NCBI GenBank assembly: GCA_002413395.1 | Contig: DHWX01000076.1 | Coordinates: 8,233 to 42,763, forward strand | DNA length: 34,531 nucleotides | Reading direction: 5' to 3' | From: Polaromonas sp. UBA5171 | Lineage (GTDB): Bacteria; Pseudomonadota; Gammaproteobacteria; Burkholderiales; Burkholderiaceae_C | Shown here: positions 7,340 through 17,950 of the stretch, in pieces | Layout of the letters: each line of letters begins with the position of its first letter | Numbering within the stretch: the stretch's first letter is position 1 | Notes under the pieces: model-generated | The model's database searches: none | Told to the model about the DNA's origin: nothing | The model's input: the letters and a program-made list of their open reading frames with translations, nothing else | Made by a program: the position numbers and the translations under genes

Positions 7340-8113
7340 TTAAATTTGGAGCCATGGCGTGCCACTGGCAGCGCCCGCCACCACAATGTCGCTGCGCTGG
7401 CAGCCCAACGCCTTCAGCATCACCCCGTGCGCCAGCTCGGGGCGGTTGTTTTGAGTGCTCAAATGGGCGGCCACCAGGTATTTCAGGCGACTGTGCGTTA
7501 TGGCGCTGGCGATGTTGCCCGCTGCAACGTTGGACAGGTGGCCATAGCGGCCGCTGACCCGCCGCTTCAAAAATGACGGGTAGCTTGACTGGCTCAGCAG
7601 TTCGCTATCGTGGTTGCATTCAAGCAGCAATGCATCGCAGACTTGCAGATGTGCCATCACATGCGCCGTGGCATGGCCCAGATCGGTCAGAATGCCCAAC
7701 TTCGCTGAACCATCGGTACAACTGAGCTGCAAGGGTTCTCGGGCATCGTGCGGAACGGTAAAGGGCGTCAGTTGCATGCCACCCAGGTCAATTGTTTCGC
7801 CGTCACGCGCAATGTGAAGCAAGCCCCCAAAGTTGGGTGACCCAATCGCGGCGTGAGTGCCACGGCTCATCCAGACCGGAATTCGCCAGCGCAAGCAGAG
7901 CGCAAGGACGCAACCGATATGGTCGGCATGTTCATGGGTGATGAATACGGCATGAATGTCGTCAGGCTGCAACCCGGCTGCAGCCAACCGGTACAGCAGG
8001 GGCTTGAGACCGAGCCCGCAATCAACCAGCAGCCGGAACGGCGGCGTGCCCATGACCTGAACCAGTGTGGCGTTACCCGAGCTGCCGCTGCCCAGACTCT
8101 TGAACCTTAACAC
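7340..8113 (-). CDS. MBL-fold metallo-hydrolase (YycJ/WalJ-like)
   Basis: This 257-residue cytosolic metallo-beta-lactamase-fold protein resembles the YycJ/WalJ group, some members of which are DNA exonucleases. It opens FKSLGSGSSGNATLV, characteristic of that group, and carries the metal-binding motif THEHADHIG (His60, His62, Asp64, His65). Further metal ligands are likely His120 (TVPHDA), Asp143 (LTDLGH) and the C-terminal AAHLS histidine. The only suitable start is a GTG at 8113. It lies 38 bp downstream of bamC on the same strand, so it probably belongs to the dapA-bamC transcript. The substrate is unknown. Confidence 0.85.
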   Translation of the reverse strand: MLRFKSLGSGSSGNATLVQVMGTPPFRLLVDCGLGLKPLLYRLAAAGLQPDDIHAVFITHEHADHIGCVLALCLRWRIPVWMSRGTHAAIGSPNFGGLLHIARDGETIDLGGMQLTPFTVPHDAREPLQLSCTDGSAKLGILTDLGHATAHVMAHLQVCDALLLECNHDSELLSQSSYPSFLKRRVSGRYGHLSNVAAGNIASAITHSRLKYLVAAHLSTQNNRPELAHGVMLKALGCQRSDIVVAGAASGTPWLQI

Positions 8114-8151
8114 TGGGCTGGGGCTTGTTCGCTGGGCTGCACACCCCGAGT

Positions 8152-9306
8152 CTATTTAAGGTCGTCGGCGATCACCTTCACAATGCGTTGGGCATTGGCT
8201 GACGATTCGGGTGCGCCATGCTCATTGAGGACGGATACGACGGAATTTTCGCCCTGGCTCTTGACCGCGATACGGTATTTCAATGGAGGTGGCGCGGAAC
8301 TGGTGCTGCCAAACAGTTTGCTGAAGAAGCCCGGTTTGCTCGTGTCGGTGCCAGGCTCGACATAGCGCACAAAGTAGAGCCCCTGGCTGCGGTCGCGGTC
8401 TTCAACGGTAAAGCCGGTGCGGTCCAGCGACAGGCCAACCCGACGCCAAGCGCGGTCGAAGCCCTCGTCGATCTGCACAACCGGCAGGTTGTTGACCACG
8501 GCTGCACGAGATGTTGCGTGGGTGGCGCCAGCGGCTACGAGGGCTTTGGATTGCTCTTGGGCCACGCCCAGCTTGACCATCAGACGGCGCAGAAATTCGG
8601 CTTCCAGTTCCGGGTCGGACGGACGGGGTTGCCAGACGGTGCGGCCGTCAAGGCTGCCAGTGGAACCCTTGGTGCCGGCGGCAAAGACTTCCTCCATGCC
8701 GCGGTGGCTGATGTAGATCTCGGTGCCGCCATCGGACCTGCGTTCGAGGCGGGTGCGGAACTTGTCCCGCTCCGAGGTGGAATAGATAGAGTCGAACACT
8801 TTACCCAGCGTCTTGCGGATGAAGTCCTGTGGAATTTTGGCGCGGTTCTCGGCCCAGTCGGTTTCCATGATACCCAAGTTGGCTTGGTCAAGCGTCAGCA
8901 GAAAGCCGTTTTCCTGCCAGAACTCACGCACCGGTTCCCAGAGTTTGTCAGCAGGCTGGTTGACGACCAGCCAGCGCTCATTGCCATCACGTTCGATCCG
9001 CACGTCACCTACCGAAGCAGCCGCAACCGGCGAGGCTTGCGTGGGCTGGCCGACCTGATAGCTGCTGGCGGTCACTGCCGTGCCGGGCACGACGTAATGG
9101 CCTTCGCGGGTGAGCTGGGTCAAGTCGGGCGGGATATCCAGCGAAGGGGCTTTGCCACCATTTGATTTGTAGTCAACACGATCGCCCTCCATCTTGTCCT
9201 TGATGGAGGAGCAGCCCGTCAGCAGGCTGATGGCCAGTAGCGCAGACACGGCGGTGGCTTTGCGGGCCTTTGGCGCGAAGAGGGGATGTTTTGGCAGTTG
9301 CTTCAC
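8152..9306 (-). CDS. bamC: Outer-membrane assembly lipoprotein BamC (NlpB)
   Basis: BamC is a periplasm-facing lipoprotein of the BAM complex that inserts beta-barrel proteins into the outer membrane. The 384-residue protein has a signal peptide with lipobox LLTGC (Cys32). An unstructured segment (VDYKSNGGKAPSLDIPPDLT) follows, which in E. coli binds BamD, and then two helix-grip domains (about 105-225 and 265-384). The GTG at 9306 gives the full signal peptide. dapA lies 17 bp upstream on the same strand; the dapA-bamC pair is conserved across beta- and gamma-proteobacteria. Confidence 0.93.
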   Translation of the reverse strand: MKQLPKHPLFAPKARKATAVSALLAISLLTGCSSIKDKMEGDRVDYKSNGGKAPSLDIPPDLTQLTREGHYVVPGTAVTASSYQVGQPTQASPVAAASVGDVRIERDGNERWLVVNQPADKLWEPVREFWQENGFLLTLDQANLGIMETDWAENRAKIPQDFIRKTLGKVFDSIYSTSERDKFRTRLERRSDGGTEIYISHRGMEEVFAAGTKGSTGSLDGRTVWQPRPSDPELEAEFLRRLMVKLGVAQEQSKALVAAGATHATSRAAVVNNLPVVQIDEGFDRAWRRVGLSLDRTGFTVEDRDRSQGLYFVRYVEPGTDTSKPGFFSKLFGSTSSAPPPLKYRIAVKSQGENSVVSVLNEHGAPESSANAQRIVKVIADDLK

Positions 9307-9323
9307 TTGGGTTCCCTTAAAAA

Positions 9324-10208
9324 TCAGATCAGGCCGCAGATGGCCAAGGCGTTTTCCACGGCAGCTTCGTTCGATGTCTCAAGCGGCGTCATGGGCAGGC
9401 GCAGCGTGCTGCCGCAAAGACCCATCCGGGTCATTGCCCATTTAACAGGAATCGGGTTGGCTTCTATGAACAGGTTTTTGTGCAGGGGCAGCAGCTTGAA
9501 CTGCAGTTCCATGGCACGCCTCGCGTCGCCCGCCACCGCGGCCACACACAATTCGTGCATGAGCCGGGGCGCGACGTTGGCCGTCACGCTGATGTTGCCT
9601 TGTCCGCCGCAAAGCATCAAGGCCACGGCGGTCGGGTCGTCGCCCGAATACACGGCAAACCCCTTGGGGACTTCCTTGATCAGCCACTGCGCGCGCTCGA
9701 TGTTGCCGGTGGCTTCCTTGATGCCCACAATGCCGGGGACCTGGGTCAGGCGCAACACGGTGGCGTGTGCCATATCGGCCACGGAGCGGCCCGGCACGTT
9801 ATACAAAATAGTCGGCAAATCACCCACCGCCTCGGCGATCGCCTTGAAATGCCGGTACTGGCCTTCCTGTGTGGGCTTGTTGTAGTAAGGGACCACCTGC
9901 AACTGGCAATCTGCGCCCACCTGTTTGGCGAACCTGGCAAGCTCGATCGCTTCAGAGGTCGAGTTGGCACCGCAGCCGGCCATGATGGGCACGCGCTTTT
10001 TGGTCTGCTCCACCGCGACGCGGATGATTTCGCAGTGCTCTTCAACGTTGACGGTAGGCGACTCACCGGTGGTGCCGACCACGCCGATGCAGTCGGTGCC
10101 TTCGGCGATGTGCCAGTCCACCAGTTTGCGCAGTGTGGGGTAGTCCACGCTGCCGTCTTCATGCATGGGTGTTGCCAGTGCAACGATGCTGCCAATAATG
10201 GTTTTCAT
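9324..10208 (-). CDS. dapA: 4-Hydroxy-tetrahydrodipicolinate synthase
   Basis: The enzyme condenses pyruvate with aspartate semialdehyde, the first committed step toward diaminopimelate and lysine. The 294-residue TIM barrel shows GSIVALATPM at the N-terminus, VGTTGESPT (substrate loop), Tyr136 in YNVPGR, and the Schiff-base Lys164 in VGIKEATG. The reading frame is open for a further 333 bp upstream, but MKTIIGSIVA is the conserved N-terminus, so the ATG at 10208 is used. It heads the dapA-bamC-MBL run. Confidence 0.97.
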   Translation of the reverse strand: MKTIIGSIVALATPMHEDGSVDYPTLRKLVDWHIAEGTDCIGVVGTTGESPTVNVEEHCEIIRVAVEQTKKRVPIMAGCGANSTSEAIELARFAKQVGADCQLQVVPYYNKPTQEGQYRHFKAIAEAVGDLPTILYNVPGRSVADMAHATVLRLTQVPGIVGIKEATGNIERAQWLIKEVPKGFAVYSGDDPTAVALMLCGGQGNISVTANVAPRLMHELCVAAVAGDARRAMELQFKLLPLHKNLFIEANPIPVKWAMTRMGLCGSTLRLPMTPLETSNEAAVENALAICGLI

Positions 10209-10302
10209 GTCTTGGTTGTGAGGTTCGTGGCTGGGGTGTTGGCCTGGTTCAACAATCTGGAGAGCAGACCCGGATAGCCGAGACCTGCATTCTACCCAGA
10301 GC

Positions 10303-10929
10303 CTAAGGGAGTCTATATCGTGGCGGGCGAGTAGCTGCCTGGTTGGGGGATGCGGGCAAGCCCGTATGGTTTTCAGCTTCGCGGACGGCGGCAATGCGCT
10401 GGATGAAGCGTGGCGGCAGCCCCTTCGGATCCTCCTGAAAACCCTCTTCAAAAGCCACCACCCGCAAGCCACGGCATAGCTCAAGCAACTCTCCGGGACG
10501 CAGCAAAAAATCGGGCCGTGAGGGCTTGCCCACCGTCTCATTGCCTTGCGTAAAGGTTTCGTAAATCAGCACGCCACCCGGCGCCAGGCTGTTTAGCAGG
10601 GTGGGCATCAGTGGGCGCCACAGGTAGTTGGTGACGATCACCGCGTCGAACTGCCGGCCCGCAAACGGCCAGGGGCCCGTTTCAATGTCAGCCACCACGG
10701 CTTCGCAGACCTGCGCTAGAATTGCTATTGATTCAATAGCATCCTGCGACCGATCTACAAGGACGACGGGGTGATTTCGTTCGTAAAACCAGCGGGCGTG
10801 GCGGCCATATCCACAGGCAACATCCAGCACCACCCCCCGGTCTGCAACGAGGTGGGACCAGCGCTGCACCCAGGCGGAGGGCGGCTCCATGCCATGCAAG
10901 CGGCCTTCCTTGAATTCAGCTTCTTTCAC
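10303..10929 (-). CDS. Class I SAM-dependent methyltransferase (TehB/UbiE-like fold)
   Basis: This 208-residue predicted cytosolic methyltransferase has the SAM-binding motif I VVLDVACGYGRHARWF (residues about 33-48), an acidic motif II (VVLVDRS), motif III ADIETGPWPF and motif IV FDAVIVTNYLWRP. The substrate is unknown. A GTG at 10929 is used (MKEAEFKEG). The first ATG, at MEPPSAW 13 codons later, is an alternative. An AT-rich near-palindrome (10723-10741) lies inside the coding region between motifs II and III and encodes DAIESIAI. That patch looks unlike the surrounding GC-rich codons. Confidence 0.85.
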   Translation of the reverse strand: MKEAEFKEGRLHGMEPPSAWVQRWSHLVADRGVVLDVACGYGRHARWFYERNHPVVLVDRSQDAIESIAILAQVCEAVVADIETGPWPFAGRQFDAVIVTNYLWRPLMPTLLNSLAPGGVLIYETFTQGNETVGKPSRPDFLLRPGELLELCRGLRVVAFEEGFQEDPKGLPPRFIQRIAAVREAENHTGLPASPNQAATRPPRYRLP

Positions 10930-11000
10930 CGTGGCCTCATTTCTTCATTGCGCGGCCAGTACCAAGGCCACGCCATCCCTATGCCGTCGGAGGAACCGGT

Positions 11001-11055
11001 AATTACTATTATTTTCATAGCTGCTTGCGCCCGTCCTGATTGGGCTGGAGGCCTA
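11001..11055. repeat. Interspersed palindromic repeat, Comamonadaceae type (putative)
   Basis: An AT-rich half (ACTATTATTTTCATAGC) is followed by TGCTTGCGCCCG and a small hairpin (GCCC 9 nt GGGC), ending GGAGGCCT. This layout resembles the short interspersed elements I remember from Rhodoferax/Polaromonas/Acidovorax genomes. A related string occurs in opposite orientation within coaBC (2804-2834). The family assignment is from memory and unverified. Confidence 0.5.
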
Positions 11056-11082
11056 ATAACCTTGTAAAAAACCTGGAAAGGC

Positions 11083-11202
11083 CTAAAAACAGCCCCAGAG
11101 CTGGTTCGCCAGTGTGAACAGAAAATCTGGCCGTGTGTAGAGGGCAAACACCGCCAGCGACGCGATGATCGCGATCGCCCACAAGGCAACTTTCCTGGCC
11201 AA
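11083..11202 (-). CDS. Small membrane protein (39 aa, TTG start)
   Basis: The ORF reads (M)ARKVALWAIAIIASLAVFA followed by LYTRPDF and ends LANQLWGCF. This gives a positively charged N-terminus, one clear transmembrane helix (about 5-21) and a short conserved-looking tail. The TTG start lies one base after the MFS gene's TGA, with GGGAG a few bases upstream, which suggests translational coupling. I believe similar tiny ORFs ending in DFLxxLADQxWxCF follow MFS genes in related bacteria, but I could not check this. It could also be a chance ORF. Confidence 0.5.
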   Translation of the reverse strand: MARKVALWAIAIIASLAVFALYTRPDFLFTLANQLWGCF

Positions 11203-11203
11203 T

Positions 11204-12454
11204 TCAGGCTCCCTGCGGCAGTTTGCCGTGGCTGGCAAGGCCATCACGGGTGATGGGCGCTTCGCGTACCGGCAAATTCACCAGCGCCGCAAACACGCCC
11301 AGCGCAATCGCGATATACCAGACGATGTCGTAGCTGCCGGTGCGGTCATATAAATAGCCGCCCAGCCAGACGCCCATGAACGAGCCCATCTGGTGGCTGA
11401 AGAAAATGAAGCCACTCAGCATCGAGAGATGCTGGATGCCGAAGATTTGCGCCACCACGGCATTGGTGGGTGGAACGGTTGACAGCCACAGCAGGCCCAT
11501 CAGGCTGGCAAAAATATAAACACTGGCCGGGCTCAGCGGTGCGGCTAGAAACACGGCGATGACGACTGCGCGTGAAAGATAAATCGTCGCCAGGATTTTC
11601 TTTTTGGCGATTCTCTGGCCCAGCGCGCCCGCGGTGTAGGTACCAAATACATTGAAAAGGCCAATCAGCGCCAGCGCGTAGCCGGCGACCTGGGGCGACA
11701 TGCCCTTGTCCTTGAGGTAGCTCGGCATGTGTACACCAATGAATACCACCTGAAAGCCACAGACAAAGTAGCCCGCCATCAGTAGCTGAAAGCTCGGATA
11801 TTTGAGGGCCTCGCGCAGCGCCTGGCCAATGGTCTGCTCGTGCCTGGCGGACGTCCCGCCGGCAAAGCCGCTTTCACGCAGGCCCAGCGCCAGCGGCATG
11901 ATCAGCAACACGGCGGCGCTGAGCACCAGCAAGGCGGTCTTCCAGCCGAAGCTGCTGATCAGGAAACCTTCGGTGGGCACCATCAAAAACTGGCCAAACG
12001 AGCCCGCCGCTGCCGCCACGCCCATGGCCCACGAACGTCTGTCGGCCGAAATATTGCGGCCAATCACGCCGTAAATCACGGCATAGGTGGTGCCCGCTTG
12101 CGCGGCACCAATCAACACCCCGGCGGTCAGCGTGAACAACAGGCCCGTGGGCGACAGCGCCATGCCCATCAGGCCCAGCGCATACAGCAGGGCGCCGCCC
12201 ACGATCACCCGCAAAGCGCCAAAGCGGTCGGCCACCATGCCCGCGAAAATGCCAAAAACACCCCAGGCCAGGTTCTGCACGGCAATCGCAAAGGCAAAGG
12301 TTTCGCGCGTCCAGCCCTGCGCCTGGGTGATGGGCTGCAGCCACAACCCGAAACCGTGGCGTATGCCCATGGACAGCGTCACAATCGCCGCGCCGCAGGC
12401 CAGCACTTGAAACATCGAAAGCATTTTTATGGAAGAGGAGGTGTTTGAACCCAT
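11204..12454 (-). CDS. MFS transporter (12-TM, OFA/monocarboxylate-like)
   Basis: This 416-residue inner-membrane permease has about 12 hydrophobic segments in two halves separated by a charged loop (ARHEQTIGQALREALKYP, about residues 205-222). The N-half contains SMGIRHGFGLWLQPI and the MFS signature region MVADRFGALRVIVGG between TM2 and TM3. In-family relatives carry organic anions such as oxalate/formate or monocarboxylates, but the substrate cannot be read from sequence. The ATG at 12454 is taken; an alternative ATG lies 11 codons in. It is divergent from parE across a 160-bp gap and followed immediately by the miniprotein ORF. Confidence 0.88.
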   Translation of the reverse strand: MGSNTSSSIKMLSMFQVLACGAAIVTLSMGIRHGFGLWLQPITQAQGWTRETFAFAIAVQNLAWGVFGIFAGMVADRFGALRVIVGGALLYALGLMGMALSPTGLLFTLTAGVLIGAAQAGTTYAVIYGVIGRNISADRRSWAMGVAAAAGSFGQFLMVPTEGFLISSFGWKTALLVLSAAVLLIMPLALGLRESGFAGGTSARHEQTIGQALREALKYPSFQLLMAGYFVCGFQVVFIGVHMPSYLKDKGMSPQVAGYALALIGLFNVFGTYTAGALGQRIAKKKILATIYLSRAVVIAVFLAAPLSPASVYIFASLMGLLWLSTVPPTNAVVAQIFGIQHLSMLSGFIFFSHQMGSFMGVWLGGYLYDRTGSYDIVWYIAIALGVFAALVNLPVREAPITRDGLASHGKLPQGA

Positions 12455-12551
12455 GCGCAGACTGTAACGAAAATGTCCATGAGCCGTCGACGCCCGCGCA
12501 GATTGCGGGTCGACAGAAGGTCGGGCTTGTTTATTCCCTGCGTGAGGTTAA

Positions 12552-12567
12552 CTGTGTATTTGTACAG
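12552..12567. promoter_or_regulatory. LexA (SOS) box-like site upstream of parE
   Basis: CTGTGTATTTGTACAG matches the proteobacterial LexA consensus CTGT-N8-ACAG exactly in both half-sites and has an AT-rich core. It ends 47 bp before the parE ATG. A TACAAT -10-like hexamer follows at 12587-12592, so the box would overlap its -35 region. Functional control by LexA is inferred, not shown. Confidence 0.45.
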
Positions 12568-12614
12568 TTGCTTTTGCGACCCGGACTACAATCATGGGAT
12601 TCACCTGAACCCCC

Positions 12615-14585
12615 ATGGCTGACAAACACCCCACTGAATATTCCGAAAGTTCGATCCGCGTGCTCAAGGGCCTGGAGCCCGTCAAGCAGCGACCGGGCAT
12701 GTACACGCGCACTGAAAACCCTCTGCACCTGATCCAGGAAGTGATTGACAACTCGGCTGACGAAGCGCTGGCCGGGCACGGCAAGAAGCTCAAGGTCACG
12801 CTGCACATGGATGGCTCCGTGACCGTGGAAGACGACGGCCGGGGTATTCCGTTTGGCATGCATCCGGAAGAAAAAGCGTCAGTGCTTGAGCTGGTGTTCA
12901 CCCGCCTGCATGCGGGCGGCAAGTTCGACAAGGGCAAGGGCGGCGCCTACAGTTTTTCGGGCGGCCTGCACGGGGTTGGCGTGAGCGTCACCAACGCACT
13001 GTCCAAGCGGCTCGAAGTCACCTCCTACCGTGAAGGCAAGGTCGCCAAACTGGTATTTTCCGGCGGCGATGTCATCGAAAAACTGGAGTTGCGCAAGAAC
13101 GGCGAAGGCGACCGGAGGTCGGGCACCACGGTACGGGTCTGGCCGGACACCAGCTACTTTGAGTCTGCTGCTCTGCCCATGGGCGATTTGACGCATTTGC
13201 TGCGCAGCAAGGCGGTGCTGATGCCCGGTGTGTCCGTCACGCTGACCCATGAAAAAACGAAGGAAACACAAACCTGGGCCTACAAGGGCGGCTTGCGCGA
13301 CTACCTGATGCAGACGCTGACGGGAGACCCGGTGATTCCGATGTTTGAAGGTGAAAGCTTTGCCGATGCCTCGCATGAAAGTTTTGCCGAAGGCGAGGGC
13401 GCCAGCTGGTGCGTGGCCTTTACCGAAGACGGCCAGCCGGTGCGCGAGAGCTACGTCAACCTGATCCCGACCAGCGCCGGTGGTACGCACGAGAGCGGGC
13501 TGCGCGATGGCCTGTTCAATGCGGTCAAGAGCTTTATCGAGCTGCATTCGCTGTTGCCCAAAGGTGTGAAGCTCTTGCCTGAAGATGTGTTTGCTCGCGC
13601 CAGCTACGTGCTCTCCGCCAAGGTGCTGGACCCGCAGTTTCAGGGCCAGATCAAGGAGCGCCTCAACTCGCGTGACGCCGTCCGGCTCGTGTCGAGCTGC
13701 GTGCGCCCGGCGCTGGAGTTGTGGCTTAACCAGCATGTCGAGTACGGCAAAAAACTGGCTGAACTTGCCATCAAGGCCGCTCAAACGCGCCAGAAGGCCG
13801 GCCAGAAAGTCGAAAAACGCAAGGGCTCGGGCGTCGCCGTGCTGCCCGGCAAGCTGACCGACTGCGAAAGCAAGGATCTGGCGTACAACGAGGTGTTTCT
13901 GGTTGAGGGCGACTCGGCCGGCGGCAGCGCCAAAATGGGCCGCGACAAGGAAAGCCAGGCGATTCTTCCGCTGCGCGGCAAGGTGCTCAATACCTGGGAG
14001 GTCGAGCGCGACCGCCTGTTTGCCAACACCGAGATTCACGATATCGCGGTCGCCATCGGGGTAGATCCGCACGGCCCGAATGACACGCCGGATTTGAGCG
14101 GTTTGCGCTATGGCAAGGTCTGCATTCTGAGCGACGCGGACGTGGATGGTTCGCACATCCAGGTGCTGCTGCTGACCCTGTTTTTCCGTCACTTTCCAAA
14201 ATTGATAGCCGCCGGTCATGTGTACGTAGCCCGACCACCGCTGTTCCGGGTAGACGCGCCGGCCCGCGGCAAGAAACCGGCGTCCAAGGTCTATGCCCTT
14301 GATGAAGGCGAGTTGACCTCCATATTGGATAAATTGCGCAAAGATGGCGTGCGGGCAAGCGCCTGGAGCATCAGCCGCTTCAAGGGCCTGGGCGAAATGA
14401 GCGCGGAACAATTATGGGATACCACGCTCAATCCGGATACCCGCCGCCTGATGCCGGTGCAACTGGGCAACCAGGACTTTCAGCAAACCGAGAACCTGAT
14501 CACCAAACTGATGGGAAAGGGCGAGGCTGCGGCGCGCCGCGAACTGATGGAGTTGCACGGCGATGCCGTGGAAATTGATATTTGA
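12615..14585 (+). CDS. parE: DNA topoisomerase IV subunit B
   Basis: This is the ATPase/TOPRIM subunit of the type IIA topoisomerase that decatenates daughter chromosomes. The 656-residue protein has a GHKL ATPase domain: Glu42 and Asn46 in QEVIDNSADEA, then EDDGRGIPFG and the ATP lid SGGLHGVGVSVTNALS. A transducer domain (about 220-390) follows, then a TOPRIM domain with EGDSAGGSA (about 430) and DADVDGSHI (about 507), the Mg-binding acidic residues, and a C-terminal GLGEMSAEQLWDTT. The length fits ParE rather than the longer GyrB, and the linkage with parC supports this. The stop overlaps the start of the lytic transglycosylase gene (TGATG). Confidence 0.96.
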   Translation: MADKHPTEYSESSIRVLKGLEPVKQRPGMYTRTENPLHLIQEVIDNSADEALAGHGKKLKVTLHMDGSVTVEDDGRGIPFGMHPEEKASVLELVFTRLHAGGKFDKGKGGAYSFSGGLHGVGVSVTNALSKRLEVTSYREGKVAKLVFSGGDVIEKLELRKNGEGDRRSGTTVRVWPDTSYFESAALPMGDLTHLLRSKAVLMPGVSVTLTHEKTKETQTWAYKGGLRDYLMQTLTGDPVIPMFEGESFADASHESFAEGEGASWCVAFTEDGQPVRESYVNLIPTSAGGTHESGLRDGLFNAVKSFIELHSLLPKGVKLLPEDVFARASYVLSAKVLDPQFQGQIKERLNSRDAVRLVSSCVRPALELWLNQHVEYGKKLAELAIKAAQTRQKAGQKVEKRKGSGVAVLPGKLTDCESKDLAYNEVFLVEGDSAGGSAKMGRDKESQAILPLRGKVLNTWEVERDRLFANTEIHDIAVAIGVDPHGPNDTPDLSGLRYGKVCILSDADVDGSHIQVLLLTLFFRHFPKLIAAGHVYVARPPLFRVDAPARGKKPASKVYALDEGELTSILDKLRKDGVRASAWSISRFKGLGEMSAEQLWDTTLNPDTRRLMPVQLGNQDFQQTENLITKLMGKGEAAARRELMELHGDAVEIDI

Positions 14586-15467
14586 TGAACCTTCCAAAAA
14601 AGTTTTTTTCGTTTCCGCCGCGGCCATCTCGTGACCGGTCTGCCCGTTGGCGCGCGTTGGTCTTGTCGCTGTTGGTCATGGGGCTCGCGGCCTTGCAGGC
14701 CACGCCGGCCCGGGCTGATGTCTGGGGCTATGTCGATGCACAGGGAGTGACCCACTTTTCGGCGACACAGCTGGACGAGCGCTATGGGCTTTTTTTTCGC
14801 CGGAGACGAAGTATTCACTGCCGGTAAAGTTGGCAACGCAGCAGGCGGCAGCACTTACCAGGCGACAGGCATGGCCACCGCATCACCCAAATTACTGGCT
14901 TACTTTGATGTGTCGCCCAGCTACAAGGCGGTCAAATACTTGCTGCGCGACGCTTCCCTGACACGTGGAATTGACTATGAACTGTTGCAGGCCCTGATTG
15001 CCACCGAGTCCGGATTCAATACCCAGGCGGTTTCACCCAAAGGGGCCATCGGCCTGATGCAATTGATTCCACCGACGGCTGAGCGTTACGGCGTGCGGGC
15101 CGACCGGAAGACCTCGATCCAGAAGAAGCTCACTGATCCCAAGACCAACATCCGGGCGGGTTCGAGCTATCTGAGTGATTTGATCAAGCTGTTTCCCGGG
15201 CAGCTTGAACTCGCTATTGCCGCCTACAACGCTGGTGAAGGAGCGGTTCAGCGCGCAGGCAACAAAATTCCGAACTACCCTGAAACCATCAATTACGTCA
15301 AAACCGTGATGCAGCTTTACAACCAGCTCAAGCCGCCCCGCATGACGGCGCCTCCTGGCGGTCGGGTGCGCATGGAAATGATGGGCGGAACTCGTGGCCA
15401 AAGCACGGGCTTGCCACCCCTTATCGCGTCCACCACATTGCCTGAGGGCAAGGCTGCGCTGGATTGA
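14585..15467 (+). CDS. Lytic transglycosylase (SLT domain), frameshifted at a T8 run
   Basis: A secreted/periplasmic murein transglycosylase is split across two frames. The first frame (14585-14827) encodes a signal peptide (ALVLSLLVMGLAALQ then ATPARA) and a DUF4124-like start (VWGYVDAQGVTHFSATQ LDERY). The second frame (to 15467) encodes AGDEVFTAGK and the SLT domain, with catalytic Glu in LIATESGFN, then GLMQLIPPTAERYG and AAYNAGEGAV. Removing one T from the run 14790-14797 joins them as RYGLFFAGDEVF and gives 293 aa, a normal length. The cause is a real mutation, a sequencing error or transcriptional slippage on T8. The gene is translationally coupled to parE and precedes parC. Confidence 0.85.
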
Positions 15468-15595
15468 CAGGCCATGGCGATCGAGTGGTAGCAATACTGG
15501 CGCGTTGACAAGTTGCGCTGCCCATCCAACCAGCGCTGATCACCATCTGCGCGTACCGGCAACGCACAAGTCGCCTAACCCAAAGCCAATACAAC

Positions 15596-17950
<2,355 letters not shown>

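Noticed and set aside
10209..10541. N-terminal extension of dapA
   Set aside because: The conserved DapA N-terminus begins at 10208, and the extension overlaps the methyltransferase gene in another frame.
14180..14225. AAATTGATAGCCGCC in parE as another copy of the ATAGC repeat
   Set aside because: It encodes KLIAAGHVYVA, which is conserved in ParE/GyrB proteins, so the match is explained by protein conservation.
12879..14411. 510-codon open frame antisense to parE
   Set aside because: It lies wholly opposite parE, has no recognisable domain, and is His/Ala/Gly-rich as expected from the complement of GC-rich coding DNA.
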